This document shows, one piece after another, positions 17,366-24,982 of a stretch of 64,000 bases of DNA. Every line of letters begins with the position of its first letter. The stretch's first letter is position 1. Both the position numbers and the translations under genes were made by a program. A model generated the notes under the pieces. That model saw only the letters and a list, made by a program, of their open reading frames with translations, was not told where the DNA came from and did no database searches. Source of the stretch: Aquimarina latercula DSM 2041 (GTDB taxonomy: Bacteria > Bacteroidota > Bacteroidia > Flavobacteriales > Flavobacteriaceae); the NCBI RefSeq assembly GCF_000430645.1, contig NZ_AUMK01000010.1, positions 62,001-126,000 on the forward strand, read 5' to 3'.

Positions 17366-18532
17366 ATGCATAAATTCAAAAAAGCGCGTCTAGTTAAGTC
17401 AAAAGCTGCAAAAGGCAACTACATCATGTTTTATGTGTGGGATGTACAAAAGAATGATCTAGTCAGACAAAGGCGTTATATTCCAAAGAAATACAAAACC
17501 GAAGCCGAACAGAAAGCCTATGCAAAAGATATCATAAAACAAATCAATGGGCTGCTAGCTGATGGATTTCATATTGACCGAAAAAAAGCATCCAAAAGCA
17601 AGGTAGAGCAACAAACTGCTGTATCAGAAAAGATATATTCTGTTAGAGAAGCGGTAACAGCATTTATTGAAATTAAGAAAGCCAAAAAACTTTACAAAAG
17701 AGGAATAGAGTTTTACACCAATACACTAGAACGCTTTATAAAGTGGTTGGAGGATAAAGGTTTGGATAGTATTTGGATTGGAAATTTAGACAATAGGTTG
17801 ATTCAGGAGTATTTCAATTATTTACTCACCAAAAGAAAGAATAGTGCAAAAACTTATAACAATACTCTTGGAGTTCTTAAAACGTTCTATAATATCTGTT
17901 TAAAGCAAGAATGGGTAGAAGGTAAAAATCCATTTGACAAGGTTGATAAACTTCCTGAAGAATACGGCACGAAAAACAAACCTTTCACCAATGAACAAAT
18001 AGCTGATATCAAAGAATATGTTTTGGAACGCGATCCATATCTCTGGAAGATTATCTCTTTTGTATATTACTCCTTTATGCGCCTTTCGGAAATCAGACGG
18101 TTAAAGGTAGGAGATATTGATTTAGAAAAAGACCTTATTTGGGTATCTGGACGGACGAGTAAAACTAAAAAAAGAGATGTAATACCTATTGTTCCTGCTT
18201 TGAGAAAAATTGTTTCAGAAATGAAACTGGAACAGTATCACCCAGATGATTTTTTATTTGGCTCGAATCAAACTCCTTCTGCGACCAAAATGGGAGAAAA
18301 CTATATGGGCAAGCATTTTAGAAAAGTAAAAGAATATTTTGAATTAGATGATGATTATACACTTTATGGTTTTAAACATACAGCTGTAGTGAATTGGTAT
18401 AAAAAGGAAAAAGATATTCGTAAAATTCAGAAAATGTGCAGGCATTCCAGTATGTTAATGACTGAACGTTATTTAAAGTCACTTGGTCTCTTAGATGATA
18501 AAGATGCTGTTTCTGAGTTGCCAGAGATTTGA
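17366..18532 (+). CDS. Tyrosine recombinase (integrase) beside tRNA-Pro
   Basis: A 388-residue phage-type integrase. It has an N-terminal arm-type domain, a SAM-like core-binding domain (about 88-190) and a catalytic domain with Arg239 (FMRLSEIRRL), Lys near 266 (SKTKKRDVIPI), His360 (CRHSSM) and the nucleophile Tyr369 (TERYLKS). The first position of the HxxR box is His338 but the Arg is Val (KHTAV), a variant seen in many Bacteroidetes integrases. The frame is open further upstream through the tRNA, so I start at the ATG before MHKFKKARLV. It faces away from the tRNA and would integrate its element into the tRNA 3' end. Confidence 0.9.
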   Translation: MHKFKKARLVKSKAAKGNYIMFYVWDVQKNDLVRQRRYIPKKYKTEAEQKAYAKDIIKQINGLLADGFHIDRKKASKSKVEQQTAVSEKIYSVREAVTAFIEIKKAKKLYKRGIEFYTNTLERFIKWLEDKGLDSIWIGNLDNRLIQEYFNYLLTKRKNSAKTYNNTLGVLKTFYNICLKQEWVEGKNPFDKVDKLPEEYGTKNKPFTNEQIADIKEYVLERDPYLWKIISFVYYSFMRLSEIRRLKVGDIDLEKDLIWVSGRTSKTKKRDVIPIVPALRKIVSEMKLEQYHPDDFLFGSNQTPSATKMGENYMGKHFRKVKEYFELDDDYTLYGFKHTAVVNWYKKEKDIRKIQKMCRHSSMLMTERYLKSLGLLDDKDAVSELPEI

Positions 18533-18569
18533 TCTTCTCCATTGAGTTTGAATCCTGCCGAGGTCACAA
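18531..18569 (+). repeat. tRNA-3'-end-like attachment remnant behind the integrase
   Basis: Directly after the integrase stop comes TTGATCTTCTCCATTGAG and then TTTGAATCCTGC, which equals the T loop and 3' T stem of tRNA-Pro with one change, followed by CGAGGTC-A, the size of an acceptor strand plus discriminator. The acceptor part differs from tRNA-Pro, so this looks like an attachment site carried over from a different tRNA. A diverged inverted copy lies at 52631-52669. Confidence 0.6.
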
Positions 18570-18578
18570 ATTTTATGT

Positions 18579-18611
18579 AAAGCTATTTAAACCAATTGTT
18601 TAAATAGCTTT
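18579..18611 (+). terminator. Terminator after the integrase
   Basis: A perfect 14-bp stem, AAAGCTATTTAAAC with its complement, a 5-nt loop and a T6 tract. It closes the integrase transcript and isolates it from the metal island. Confidence 0.85.
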
Positions 18612-18666
18612 TTTATTTTACCTAAAATTCATTAAATCAAGACAAATTGTTGATTACCATACAAAT

Positions 18667-18680
18667 AAAAGTTTGAACTA
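18667..18680 (+). repeat. 14-bp direct repeat, left copy
   Basis: AAAAGTTTGAACTA, repeated exactly at 52579-52592, just outside the two ends of the GC-richer metal island. A 13-bp version is also at 52449-52461. It may be a junction scar or a chance AT-rich match. Confidence 0.35.
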
Positions 18681-18763
18681 TTTATAAGTTTTTTAAGGCG
18701 ATAAATTAGTAATGCGAAAAAACAACATTTCGTTAAAACAAACATTTATGTTAAAATATTTGC

Positions 18764-18771
18764 TAATTTTG
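18764..18771 (+). promoter_or_regulatory. -7 box immediately before the HYC_CC_PP gene
   Basis: TAATTTTG fits TAnnTTTG and ends only six bases before the ATG, so the transcript would have almost no leader. No clear -33 TTG lies at the usual distance, which suggests an activator-dependent promoter. Confidence 0.45.
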
Positions 18772-18777
18772 CAATAA

Positions 18778-19197
18778 ATGAAACAAATTATCCACAAATC
18801 AATGGCAATTGTAATGGCTGTTGTGGTTCTACTGACCACAATGTCATTTGCTGTGGATATGCATTATTGTGGAGATACGTTAGTAGATTTTTCATTCATC
18901 CAAGATGTTAAGACTTGCGGAATGGAAAAAGCTGAACCTGCTAAGAGTTGTTCTAACTCAATGATTTCTAAAAAATCTTGTTGCTCAGATGAACAATTAA
19001 TTATTGAAGGTCAGGACGATTTAAAACAGGATTTTTCACAACTTACGTTTGAGCAACAAATATTCGTTACCTCTTTTGCTTACTCATATATTAGTCTCTT
19101 TGAAGGAACTGAATCTGAAGAGATCTCTTTCTCAGATCACTCGCCCCCATTTATTAGGCGGGACTTGCAGGTATTGCACCAGACATTCTTAATTTGA
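18778..19197 (+). CDS. HYC_CC_PP family small secreted protein, copper locus
   Basis: A 139-residue protein with a membrane/signal segment (IVMAVVVLLTTMSFAV) followed by the three marks that name the family: His-Tyr-Cys at 29-31, Cys-Cys at 68-69 and Pro-Pro at 123-124, with further cysteines between. The cysteines and histidine suggest metal binding in the periplasm. Homologues typically stand next to copper efflux genes of Bacteroidetes, as here before a CusA-type pump. The precise role, perhaps passing Cu(I) to the pump, is not known. It opens the metal island and is followed by a 142-bp structured gap. Confidence 0.75.
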   Translation: MKQIIHKSMAIVMAVVVLLTTMSFAVDMHYCGDTLVDFSFIQDVKTCGMEKAEPAKSCSNSMISKKSCCSDEQLIIEGQDDLKQDFSQLTFEQQIFVTSFAYSYISLFEGTESEEISFSDHSPPFIRRDLQVLHQTFLI

Positions 19198-19198
19198 T

Positions 19199-19330
19199 TT
19201 ATTAAACAGTACCAGTAGCAATTTAATTGCGACTGGAAAAGCCCAGCGATACATTCGTTTTGGGCACGCTTTATTGTTTCTCATTTGTACTGTGAGCAAA
19301 CCAAAGCATATTTCTATAACTGTTTAATAA
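19199..19330 (+). ncRNA. Candidate structured RNA leader (cloverleaf) before the CusA-type pump
   Basis: A perfect 12-bp inverted repeat (TTATTAAACAGT ... ACTGTTTAATAA) closes a 108-nt interior that holds three hairpins: CCAGT/ACTGG plus GCAA/TTGC at 212-236, GCCCA/TGGGC plus CGA/TCG at 241-265 and GTTT-CTCA/TGAG-C-AAAC at 276-301. The 3' strand of the closing stem ends nine bases before the pump ATG, so opening or closing it could control initiation. It begins two bases after the upstream stop. No known riboswitch family was recognised; the structure was read by eye and has no covariation support yet. Confidence 0.45.
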
Positions 19331-19339
19331 TCATATCGT

Positions 19340-22300
19340 ATGCTAAATAAAAGCATAAAATTTCTCATAGAAAACAAACTTGTTGCCGTTATACTACTCG
19401 CCCTATTCGTAGGTTGGGGCATTGTCAACGCACCCTTCAATTGGGAAACAGGCATTTTACCAACTGATCCTGTGGCTGTTGATGCCATTCCAGACATCGG
19501 CGAAAACCAGCAAATCGTTTTCACAAAATGGCAAGGGCGTTCGCCACAGGATATTGAAGACCAGATTACCTATCCACTTACAACTTCATTGTTGGGAATT
19601 CCTGGTGTTAAAACCATCCGAAGCTCTTCAATGTTCGGTTTTTCCAGTATCTACATCATTTTTGAAGAAGATGTAGAATTCTATTGGTCGCGAAGCCGTA
19701 TTCTCGAAAAACTCAATTCGCTTCCCGCTAACTTATTGCCCGATGGTGTAAACCCTGCATTGGGTCCAGATGCTACAGGCTTGGGACAAATTTTTTGGTA
19801 CACCTTGGAAGGTCGTGACAGAAATGGCAACGTAACTGGCGGTTGGGATTTACAGGAATTGCGTAGCATACAGGATTATTATGTGAAATACGGATTGTCT
19901 TCGGCAAGCGGTGTTTCTGAAGTGGCCTCAATTGGTGGGTACGTCCAAGAATACCAAGTGGATGTTGACCCTGAAAAAATGCGGCAGTACAATATCGGCT
20001 TGACCGATATCGTAAAAGCGGTTAAGGAAAGTAATCAAGACATCGGTGCGCAGACGTTGGAAATCAATCAAGCGGAATACCTTGTTCGTGGTCTGGGGTA
20101 TGTGAAATCTGCTTCAGATATTGAAAATGCGGTGGTCGCTTCTGAAAATTTCACATCTATCCGAATTAAAGACATCGCAAATGTTCATTTAGGACCACAA
20201 ACGCGACGTGGTATTTTGGATAAGGAAGGTGCCGAAGTGGTAGGCGGTGTCGTGGTAGCTCGCTATGGCGCAAACCCAATGGAAGTTATCAATAATGTTA
20301 AAGACCAAATAACCGAATTATCATCAGGACTACCCACAAAAACCTTGGCAGATGGTCGTACTTCACAAGTAACTATCGTTCCCTTTTACGACCGCACACA
20401 ACTTATTCAGGAAACACTTCACACGCTCAATGAAGCCCTCACGCTTGAAATACTGATTACTATTTTGGTCATCATCGTAATGGTGTTCAACCTACGTGCA
20501 TCCATTTTAATTTCTGGCTTGTTGCCTGTTGCCGTTTTAATGGTTTTCATAACAATGAAGCTCTTTAATGTAGATGCCAACATTGTTGCCTTGTCAGGAA
20601 TTGCCATTGCTATCGGTACAATGGTGGACGTGGGCGTCATACTTGCCGAAAATATGATTCGGCATCTGGAAGATGAAAAACTTAGACTTAAGGTAAATGG
20701 ACAGGCATACACTACAAACGAAATTATTTACAATGCAACTGCCGAAGTCTCTGGTGCAATTTTAACTGCGGTGCTCACTACGATTATCAGTTTTCTACCC
20801 GTGTTCACAATGATAGGTGCTGAAGGGAAACTCTTCAGACCATTGGCTTTTACAAAGACAATGGCACTTTCTGCATCGCTTGTAATCGCGCTGTTTTTAA
20901 TACCGCCATTTGCCGCTTTCCTTTTCAGAAAAACAAACGTTCGCCAGCGATCTAAACTGCTTTTGAATGGTCTTTTAATCGCACTCGGCATCACTACACT
21001 TGTATTTGGTTATTGGCTTGGGTTGATTTTGATAGCTTTTGGATGTAGTGGTTTATTCTTTTCGCTTAAAGCGAAAAAGGAATACCACCATACCATTGCT
21101 GGCTACAGGCTCAACATCAATCAAAATGTAGTAAATATCATCATTTCCTGTATTGCTATCGTCGTGCTGTTAGCCGAATACTGGCGACCACTTGGTTTTG
21201 ACCGCAGTATTCTAATGAATTTGATTTTTGTAGCGATTATCTGCTTTGGACTGCTTGGTGTGTTTACTGTTTTCCGAAGATACTATGACAGCATTTTACG
21301 CTGGGCACTGCAAAACCGATACCTGTTTTTAATTGTTCCAACCACGGTGCTGATTTTAGGTGTGGTCATAATGCGTAACACTGGGAAGGAATTTATGCCA
21401 GCACTTAATGAAGGTTCATTCTTATTAATGCCTACATCCTTACCACACGCCGGTGTGGAAGAAAACAAGAGGGTTCTACAACAGCTCGATATGGCTGTGG
21501 CAAGCATCCCTGAAATTGAAACTGTGGTTGGAAAAGCGGGTAGAACGGAATCTGCTCTCGACCCTGCGCCACTCTCGATGTATGAAAATGTCATTCAGTA
21601 CAAATCTGAATATATGAGAAATGAAAATGGCGAGAGACAACGCTATCGTGTAAATGAGGATGGTCTATTTGTGCTGAAAAATGACAAGTTCATTATTAAC
21701 CCCAATAATGAAATCGATGATGATGCAAACTATGAAGCGTCACAACTCAAAACAAGTGTAACACGCAATGATTTAATTGAAGATAACGATGGGGAATATT
21801 ATCGAAACTGGCGACCAGAAATAAGCAGTCCTGATGATATTTGGAATGAAATTGTAAAAGTGACCAAGTTTCCAGGCGTGACTTCTGCGCCCAAGTTGCA
21901 GCCCATCGAGACACGACTCGTGATGCTACAAACAGGTATGCGAGCACCTATGGGAATTAAGGTCAAAGGACCAGATTTAAAAACCATAGAAAACTTTGGA
22001 TTGCAATTGGAAGACATCCTAAAACAAGCCGAAGGTGTTAAAGAACAAGCCGTTTTTGCAGACCGCATCGTGGGTAAACCCTATTTGCTAATTGACATTA
22101 AACGAGACCAGTTGGCACGCTATGGGATTTCAATAATGGATGTTCAGGAAGTGCTTCAAGTAGCTGTGGGCGGTATGCAGCTTACCCAAACGGTAGAAGG
22201 CCGTGAGCGGTATGGTGTAAGAGTACGCTATCCACGGGAATTGCGTGCAAATCCAGAAGATTTAAAAAGTATCTATGTACCTGTATCAACTGGAAGTCCG

Positions 22301-23125
22301 GTTCCTTTGGGTGAACTGGTAGATATACGATATGAGCAAGGTCCACAAATCATTAAAAGTGAAGACACCTTCTTGATTGGCTACGTGCTGTTTGATAAGC
22401 TCGATGGCTTTGCCGAAGTCGATGTGGTGGAAAATGCACAAGCACTCATTCAACAGAAAATCGATAATGGCGATTTGGTCGTGCCACAAGGCATCAGTTA
22501 CCGATTTACAGGAACCTATGAAAATCAATTACGAGCAGAAAAAACGTTATCGGTAGTTGTGCCACTTTGTTTGCTGGTCATTTTCTTGATTTTATATTTC
22601 CAATTCAGGTCGGTTTCTACGTCGCTTATGGTTTTTACTGCCATCGCCGTAGCATTTGCAGGTGGCTTTATAATGATTTGGTTTTACGGTCAGGATTGGT
22701 TTTTCAATTTCAGCTTTTTTGGCGAGAACCTACGGGACTTGTTCAATATGAAAACCATCAATTTAAGTGTGGCAGTGTGGGTCGGTTTTATTGCCCTTTT
22801 CGGTATTGCGACTGATGATGGTGTCGTAATGGCAACCTATTTAGACCAATCTTTTAAAAGCAACGAGCCAGACAGTAAAAAAGGCATACGTCTCGCCACA
22901 TTGGAAGCGGCAGGAAAACGCATACGCCCGTGTTTAATGACTACCGTTACCACGGTTTTGGCATTGCTGCCAGTACTCACATCTACAGGAAAGGGAAGCG
23001 ACATTATGATACCGATGGCAATACCCATTTTTGGCGGAATGATTATCGACGTTACATCCTATTTCCTCTTACCAGTATTATATAGCTGGAAAAAAGAATA
23101 CCAACTTAAAAGAGCAAACAAATGA
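19340..23125 (+). CDS. cusA: CusA-type heavy metal RND efflux permease
   Basis: Inner-membrane proton-driven pump for Cu(I)/Ag(I), 1261 residues. The TM4 proton-relay motif is AIGTMVDVGVILAEN (about 420-440), the HME4 form of monovalent-ion pumps, unlike the DFGIIVDG form of the second RND gene in this window. Two large periplasmic regions follow TM1 and TM7. It is about 200 residues longer than E. coli CusA because four extra hydrophobic segments and a linker (about 540-650) separate the two halves. It overlaps the TolC-like gene by 4 nt (ATGA), while its CusB partner is 9 kb downstream. Copper specificity is inferred from the motif and neighbours. Confidence 0.88.
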   Translation: MLNKSIKFLIENKLVAVILLALFVGWGIVNAPFNWETGILPTDPVAVDAIPDIGENQQIVFTKWQGRSPQDIEDQITYPLTTSLLGIPGVKTIRSSSMFGFSSIYIIFEEDVEFYWSRSRILEKLNSLPANLLPDGVNPALGPDATGLGQIFWYTLEGRDRNGNVTGGWDLQELRSIQDYYVKYGLSSASGVSEVASIGGYVQEYQVDVDPEKMRQYNIGLTDIVKAVKESNQDIGAQTLEINQAEYLVRGLGYVKSASDIENAVVASENFTSIRIKDIANVHLGPQTRRGILDKEGAEVVGGVVVARYGANPMEVINNVKDQITELSSGLPTKTLADGRTSQVTIVPFYDRTQLIQETLHTLNEALTLEILITILVIIVMVFNLRASILISGLLPVAVLMVFITMKLFNVDANIVALSGIAIAIGTMVDVGVILAENMIRHLEDEKLRLKVNGQAYTTNEIIYNATAEVSGAILTAVLTTIISFLPVFTMIGAEGKLFRPLAFTKTMALSASLVIALFLIPPFAAFLFRKTNVRQRSKLLLNGLLIALGITTLVFGYWLGLILIAFGCSGLFFSLKAKKEYHHTIAGYRLNINQNVVNIIISCIAIVVLLAEYWRPLGFDRSILMNLIFVAIICFGLLGVFTVFRRYYDSILRWALQNRYLFLIVPTTVLILGVVIMRNTGKEFMPALNEGSFLLMPTSLPHAGVEENKRVLQQLDMAVASIPEIETVVGKAGRTESALDPAPLSMYENVIQYKSEYMRNENGERQRYRVNEDGLFVLKNDKFIINPNNEIDDDANYEASQLKTSVTRNDLIEDNDGEYYRNWRPEISSPDDIWNEIVKVTKFPGVTSAPKLQPIETRLVMLQTGMRAPMGIKVKGPDLKTIENFGLQLEDILKQAEGVKEQAVFADRIVGKPYLLIDIKRDQLARYGISIMDVQEVLQVAVGGMQLTQTVEGRERYGVRVRYPRELRANPEDLKSIYVPVSTGSPVPLGELVDIRYEQGPQIIKSEDTFLIGYVLFDKLDGFAEVDVVENAQALIQQKIDNGDLVVPQGISYRFTGTYENQLRAEKTLSVVVPLCLLVIFLILYFQFRSVSTSLMVFTAIAVAFAGGFIMIWFYGQDWFFNFSFFGENLRDLFNMKTINLSVAVWVGFIALFGIATDDGVVMATYLDQSFKSNEPDSKKGIRLATLEAAGKRIRPCLMTTVTTVLALLPVLTSTGKGSDIMIPMAIPIFGGMIIDVTSYFLLPVLYSWKKEYQLKRANK

Positions 23126-24339
23126 AAAATATAAAAATCATAATCTGTCTTTTGTTTGTTTCCGCATTAGCAAAAGCGCAACAACTACAAAGCTATATTG
23201 AAGAAGCTGAAGCTAATAACCCAGAGATTCAGGCTTTTGAACTGCGTTACAATATTGCCGAAGAAAAAGTCAATGAAGCAAACTGGCTACCTAATACGGA
23301 AGTCAGCGCAGGTTATTTTGTGAGTGAGCCAGAAACCAGAGTGGGCGCGCAACGAGCACGGATAGGCGTAAAACAGATGTTGCCTTGGTTTGGCACCATT
23401 AGCGCACGTGAAAACTATGCGACATCAATGGCCGAAGCTGAATATGTGGAAATCACAATCGCCAAACGAAAATTGGCGCTTTCAGTAGCGCAATCCTATT
23501 ACAGATTGTATGAAACAAGAGCAAAGAAAAAGGTACTTGACGAGAACATCCAACTATTAAAAACCTATGAGCAACTTGCCCTGACCTCGGTGGAAGTGGG
23601 CAAGGCATCTGCGGTAGATGTATTGCGATTGCAGATTCGTCAAAATGAATTGCAACAGCAAAAAGAGGTATTGGAAGAAGAATTCAATTCAGAACAAACA
23701 ATCTTTAATAATCTTCTCAATCGGGATGAAAATAGCACGGTTGATGTGGTTGCAATAATGGAAATCCCAGAGGATGACCCTATATACGGAACAGATGCAC
23801 TATCGCTCAATCCTGAACTACTCAAATACGACAAACTTTATGAATCCGTAGCACAATCAGAATTGCTCAATCAACGTGAAAGTCTACCTATGATTGGCTT
23901 TGGTGTGGATTACCTGCCAGTTACAGAACGTGGCGATGTCAATTTTAGCGACAACGGCAAAGATGTGTTGATGCCTATGGTTTCGGTTTCCATACCCATT
24001 TTTAACAATAGGTACAAGTCCATTTCAAGGCAAAATGAGCTACGCCAACAGGAAATCGAAACCCAAAAAGAGCAACGATTGAATGTTCTGGAATCCGCTT
24101 TCGCAAAAGCGATATCACAGCGCAACCAAGCTCGAATTAAATTTAACACCCAGACTAAGAATTTAAAGCAAGCCAAAGATGCCGAGCAAATTCTTATCAA
24201 GAATTATGAAACGGGAACCATAGACTTTAATGACGTACTCGATATACAGGAACTGCAATTAAAATTTCAGATGAATCAGATAGAATCGGTTCAGATGTAT
24301 TACGTGCAACAATCTATAATCAATTATTTAATTCAATAG
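23122..24339 (+). CDS. cusC: TolC-family outer membrane channel of the copper efflux system
   Basis: A 405-residue TolC/OEP protein with a signal peptide (IICLLFVSALAKAQQ) and two halves of long alpha-helical hairpins (LQSYIEEAEANNPEIQAFELRYNIAEEK; then KQAKDAEQILIKNYETG), the pattern of the efflux duct that docks on a CusB trimer. It is translationally coupled to the pump gene. The coding sequence contains a near-perfect copy of the palindrome CCGCTTTCGCAAAAGCG at 24095. The gene symbol is by role only; sequence alone shows the family, not the substrate. Confidence 0.85.
   Translation: MKNIKIIICLLFVSALAKAQQLQSYIEEAEANNPEIQAFELRYNIAEEKVNEANWLPNTEVSAGYFVSEPETRVGAQRARIGVKQMLPWFGTISARENYATSMAEAEYVEITIAKRKLALSVAQSYYRLYETRAKKKVLDENIQLLKTYEQLALTSVEVGKASAVDVLRLQIRQNELQQQKEVLEEEFNSEQTIFNNLLNRDENSTVDVVAIMEIPEDDPIYGTDALSLNPELLKYDKLYESVAQSELLNQRESLPMIGFGVDYLPVTERGDVNFSDNGKDVLMPMVSVSIPIFNNRYKSISRQNELRQQEIETQKEQRLNVLESAFAKAISQRNQARIKFNTQTKNLKQAKDAEQILIKNYETGTIDFNDVLDIQELQLKFQMNQIESVQMYYVQQSIINYLIQ
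24095..24112. repeat. Palindromic repeat in the TolC-like gene
   Basis: CCGCTTTCGCAAAAGCGA, one base off a perfect palindrome, in frame as Ser-Ala-Phe-Ala-Lys-Ala. Confidence 0.5.
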
Positions 24340-24341
24340 CA

Positions 24342-24908
24342 ATGGTAAAAGATTTTTACATAAAAAATATGGTGTGCGACCGTTGCATCAAAGTCTTGAA
24401 AGATGAACTGTTTAAGGCTCACATTAGTCTTTTGGATATTGAGTTGGGTAGGCTTCGATTAGATATCAATGAAAAAGAACAATTGAACACACTAATCGAA
24501 ATTTTAGACAGAAATGGATTTGCACTCATCGCTTCTACCGAGGATAAATTGACCGAGCAAGTAAAAATTGAATTGATAAAGTTATTGAATGTAAAGCCGC
24601 TTGAAATTGATGGAAAGTTATCAGACTTCCTTGCGGATAAATTACAAAAGGACTATTCAAAAATCAGCAAGGTGTTTTCCATTACCGATGGCATCACTAT
24701 TGAAAAATATTTTATCAAACTGAAGATAGAAAAGGTCAAGGAACTTATCCAAACACCCGATTATAATTTCACAGAAATAAGCCAATTGCTCAATTACAGC
24801 AATGTCAATCATCTAAGCAAACAGTTTAAAAGTGAATCCGGGATGAGCCTTAGCGATTATAAGGATGGGCATAAAAATTTTAGAAATCCTTTAGACAAGA
24901 TTATATAG
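24342..24908 (+). CDS. HMA-like domain fused to an AraC-type DNA-binding domain, putative copper regulator
   Basis: A 188-residue protein in two parts. Residues 1-65 look like a heavy-metal-associated ferredoxin fold with the metal-binding motif MVCDRC (10-15). Residues 105-175 are an AraC-type double helix-turn-helix (ITIEKYFIKLKIEKVKELI ... FTEISQLLNYSNVNHLSKQFKSESGMSLSDY). It would bind Cu(I) through the two cysteines and switch DNA binding, making a one-component sensor. It lies between the efflux genes (two bases after the TolC-like stop) and the oxidase gene. The domain reading is clear; the metal and the target sites are inferred. Confidence 0.82.
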   Translation: MVKDFYIKNMVCDRCIKVLKDELFKAHISLLDIELGRLRLDINEKEQLNTLIEILDRNGFALIASTEDKLTEQVKIELIKLLNVKPLEIDGKLSDFLADKLQKDYSKISKVFSITDGITIEKYFIKLKIEKVKELIQTPDYNFTEISQLLNYSNVNHLSKQFKSESGMSLSDYKDGHKNFRNPLDKII

Positions 24909-24982
24909 ATATGAACCAGAATTATAACACAACAAACTGAATATCAATAATATTTTTGTTAAACAAAAACATTAAGAAAACT

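Noticed and set aside
19199..19330. A miniature inverted-repeat transposon, judged from the 12-bp terminal repeats
   Set aside because: No target duplication flanks it, the ends do not resemble known elements and the interior folds into hairpins. A leader structure is more economical.
21058..21078. TTTTCGCTTAAAGCGAAAA palindrome in the CusA-type gene
   Set aside because: It resembles but does not match the CGCTTTCGCGAAAGCG family, and its Lys-rich coding context makes it likely a chance palindrome.
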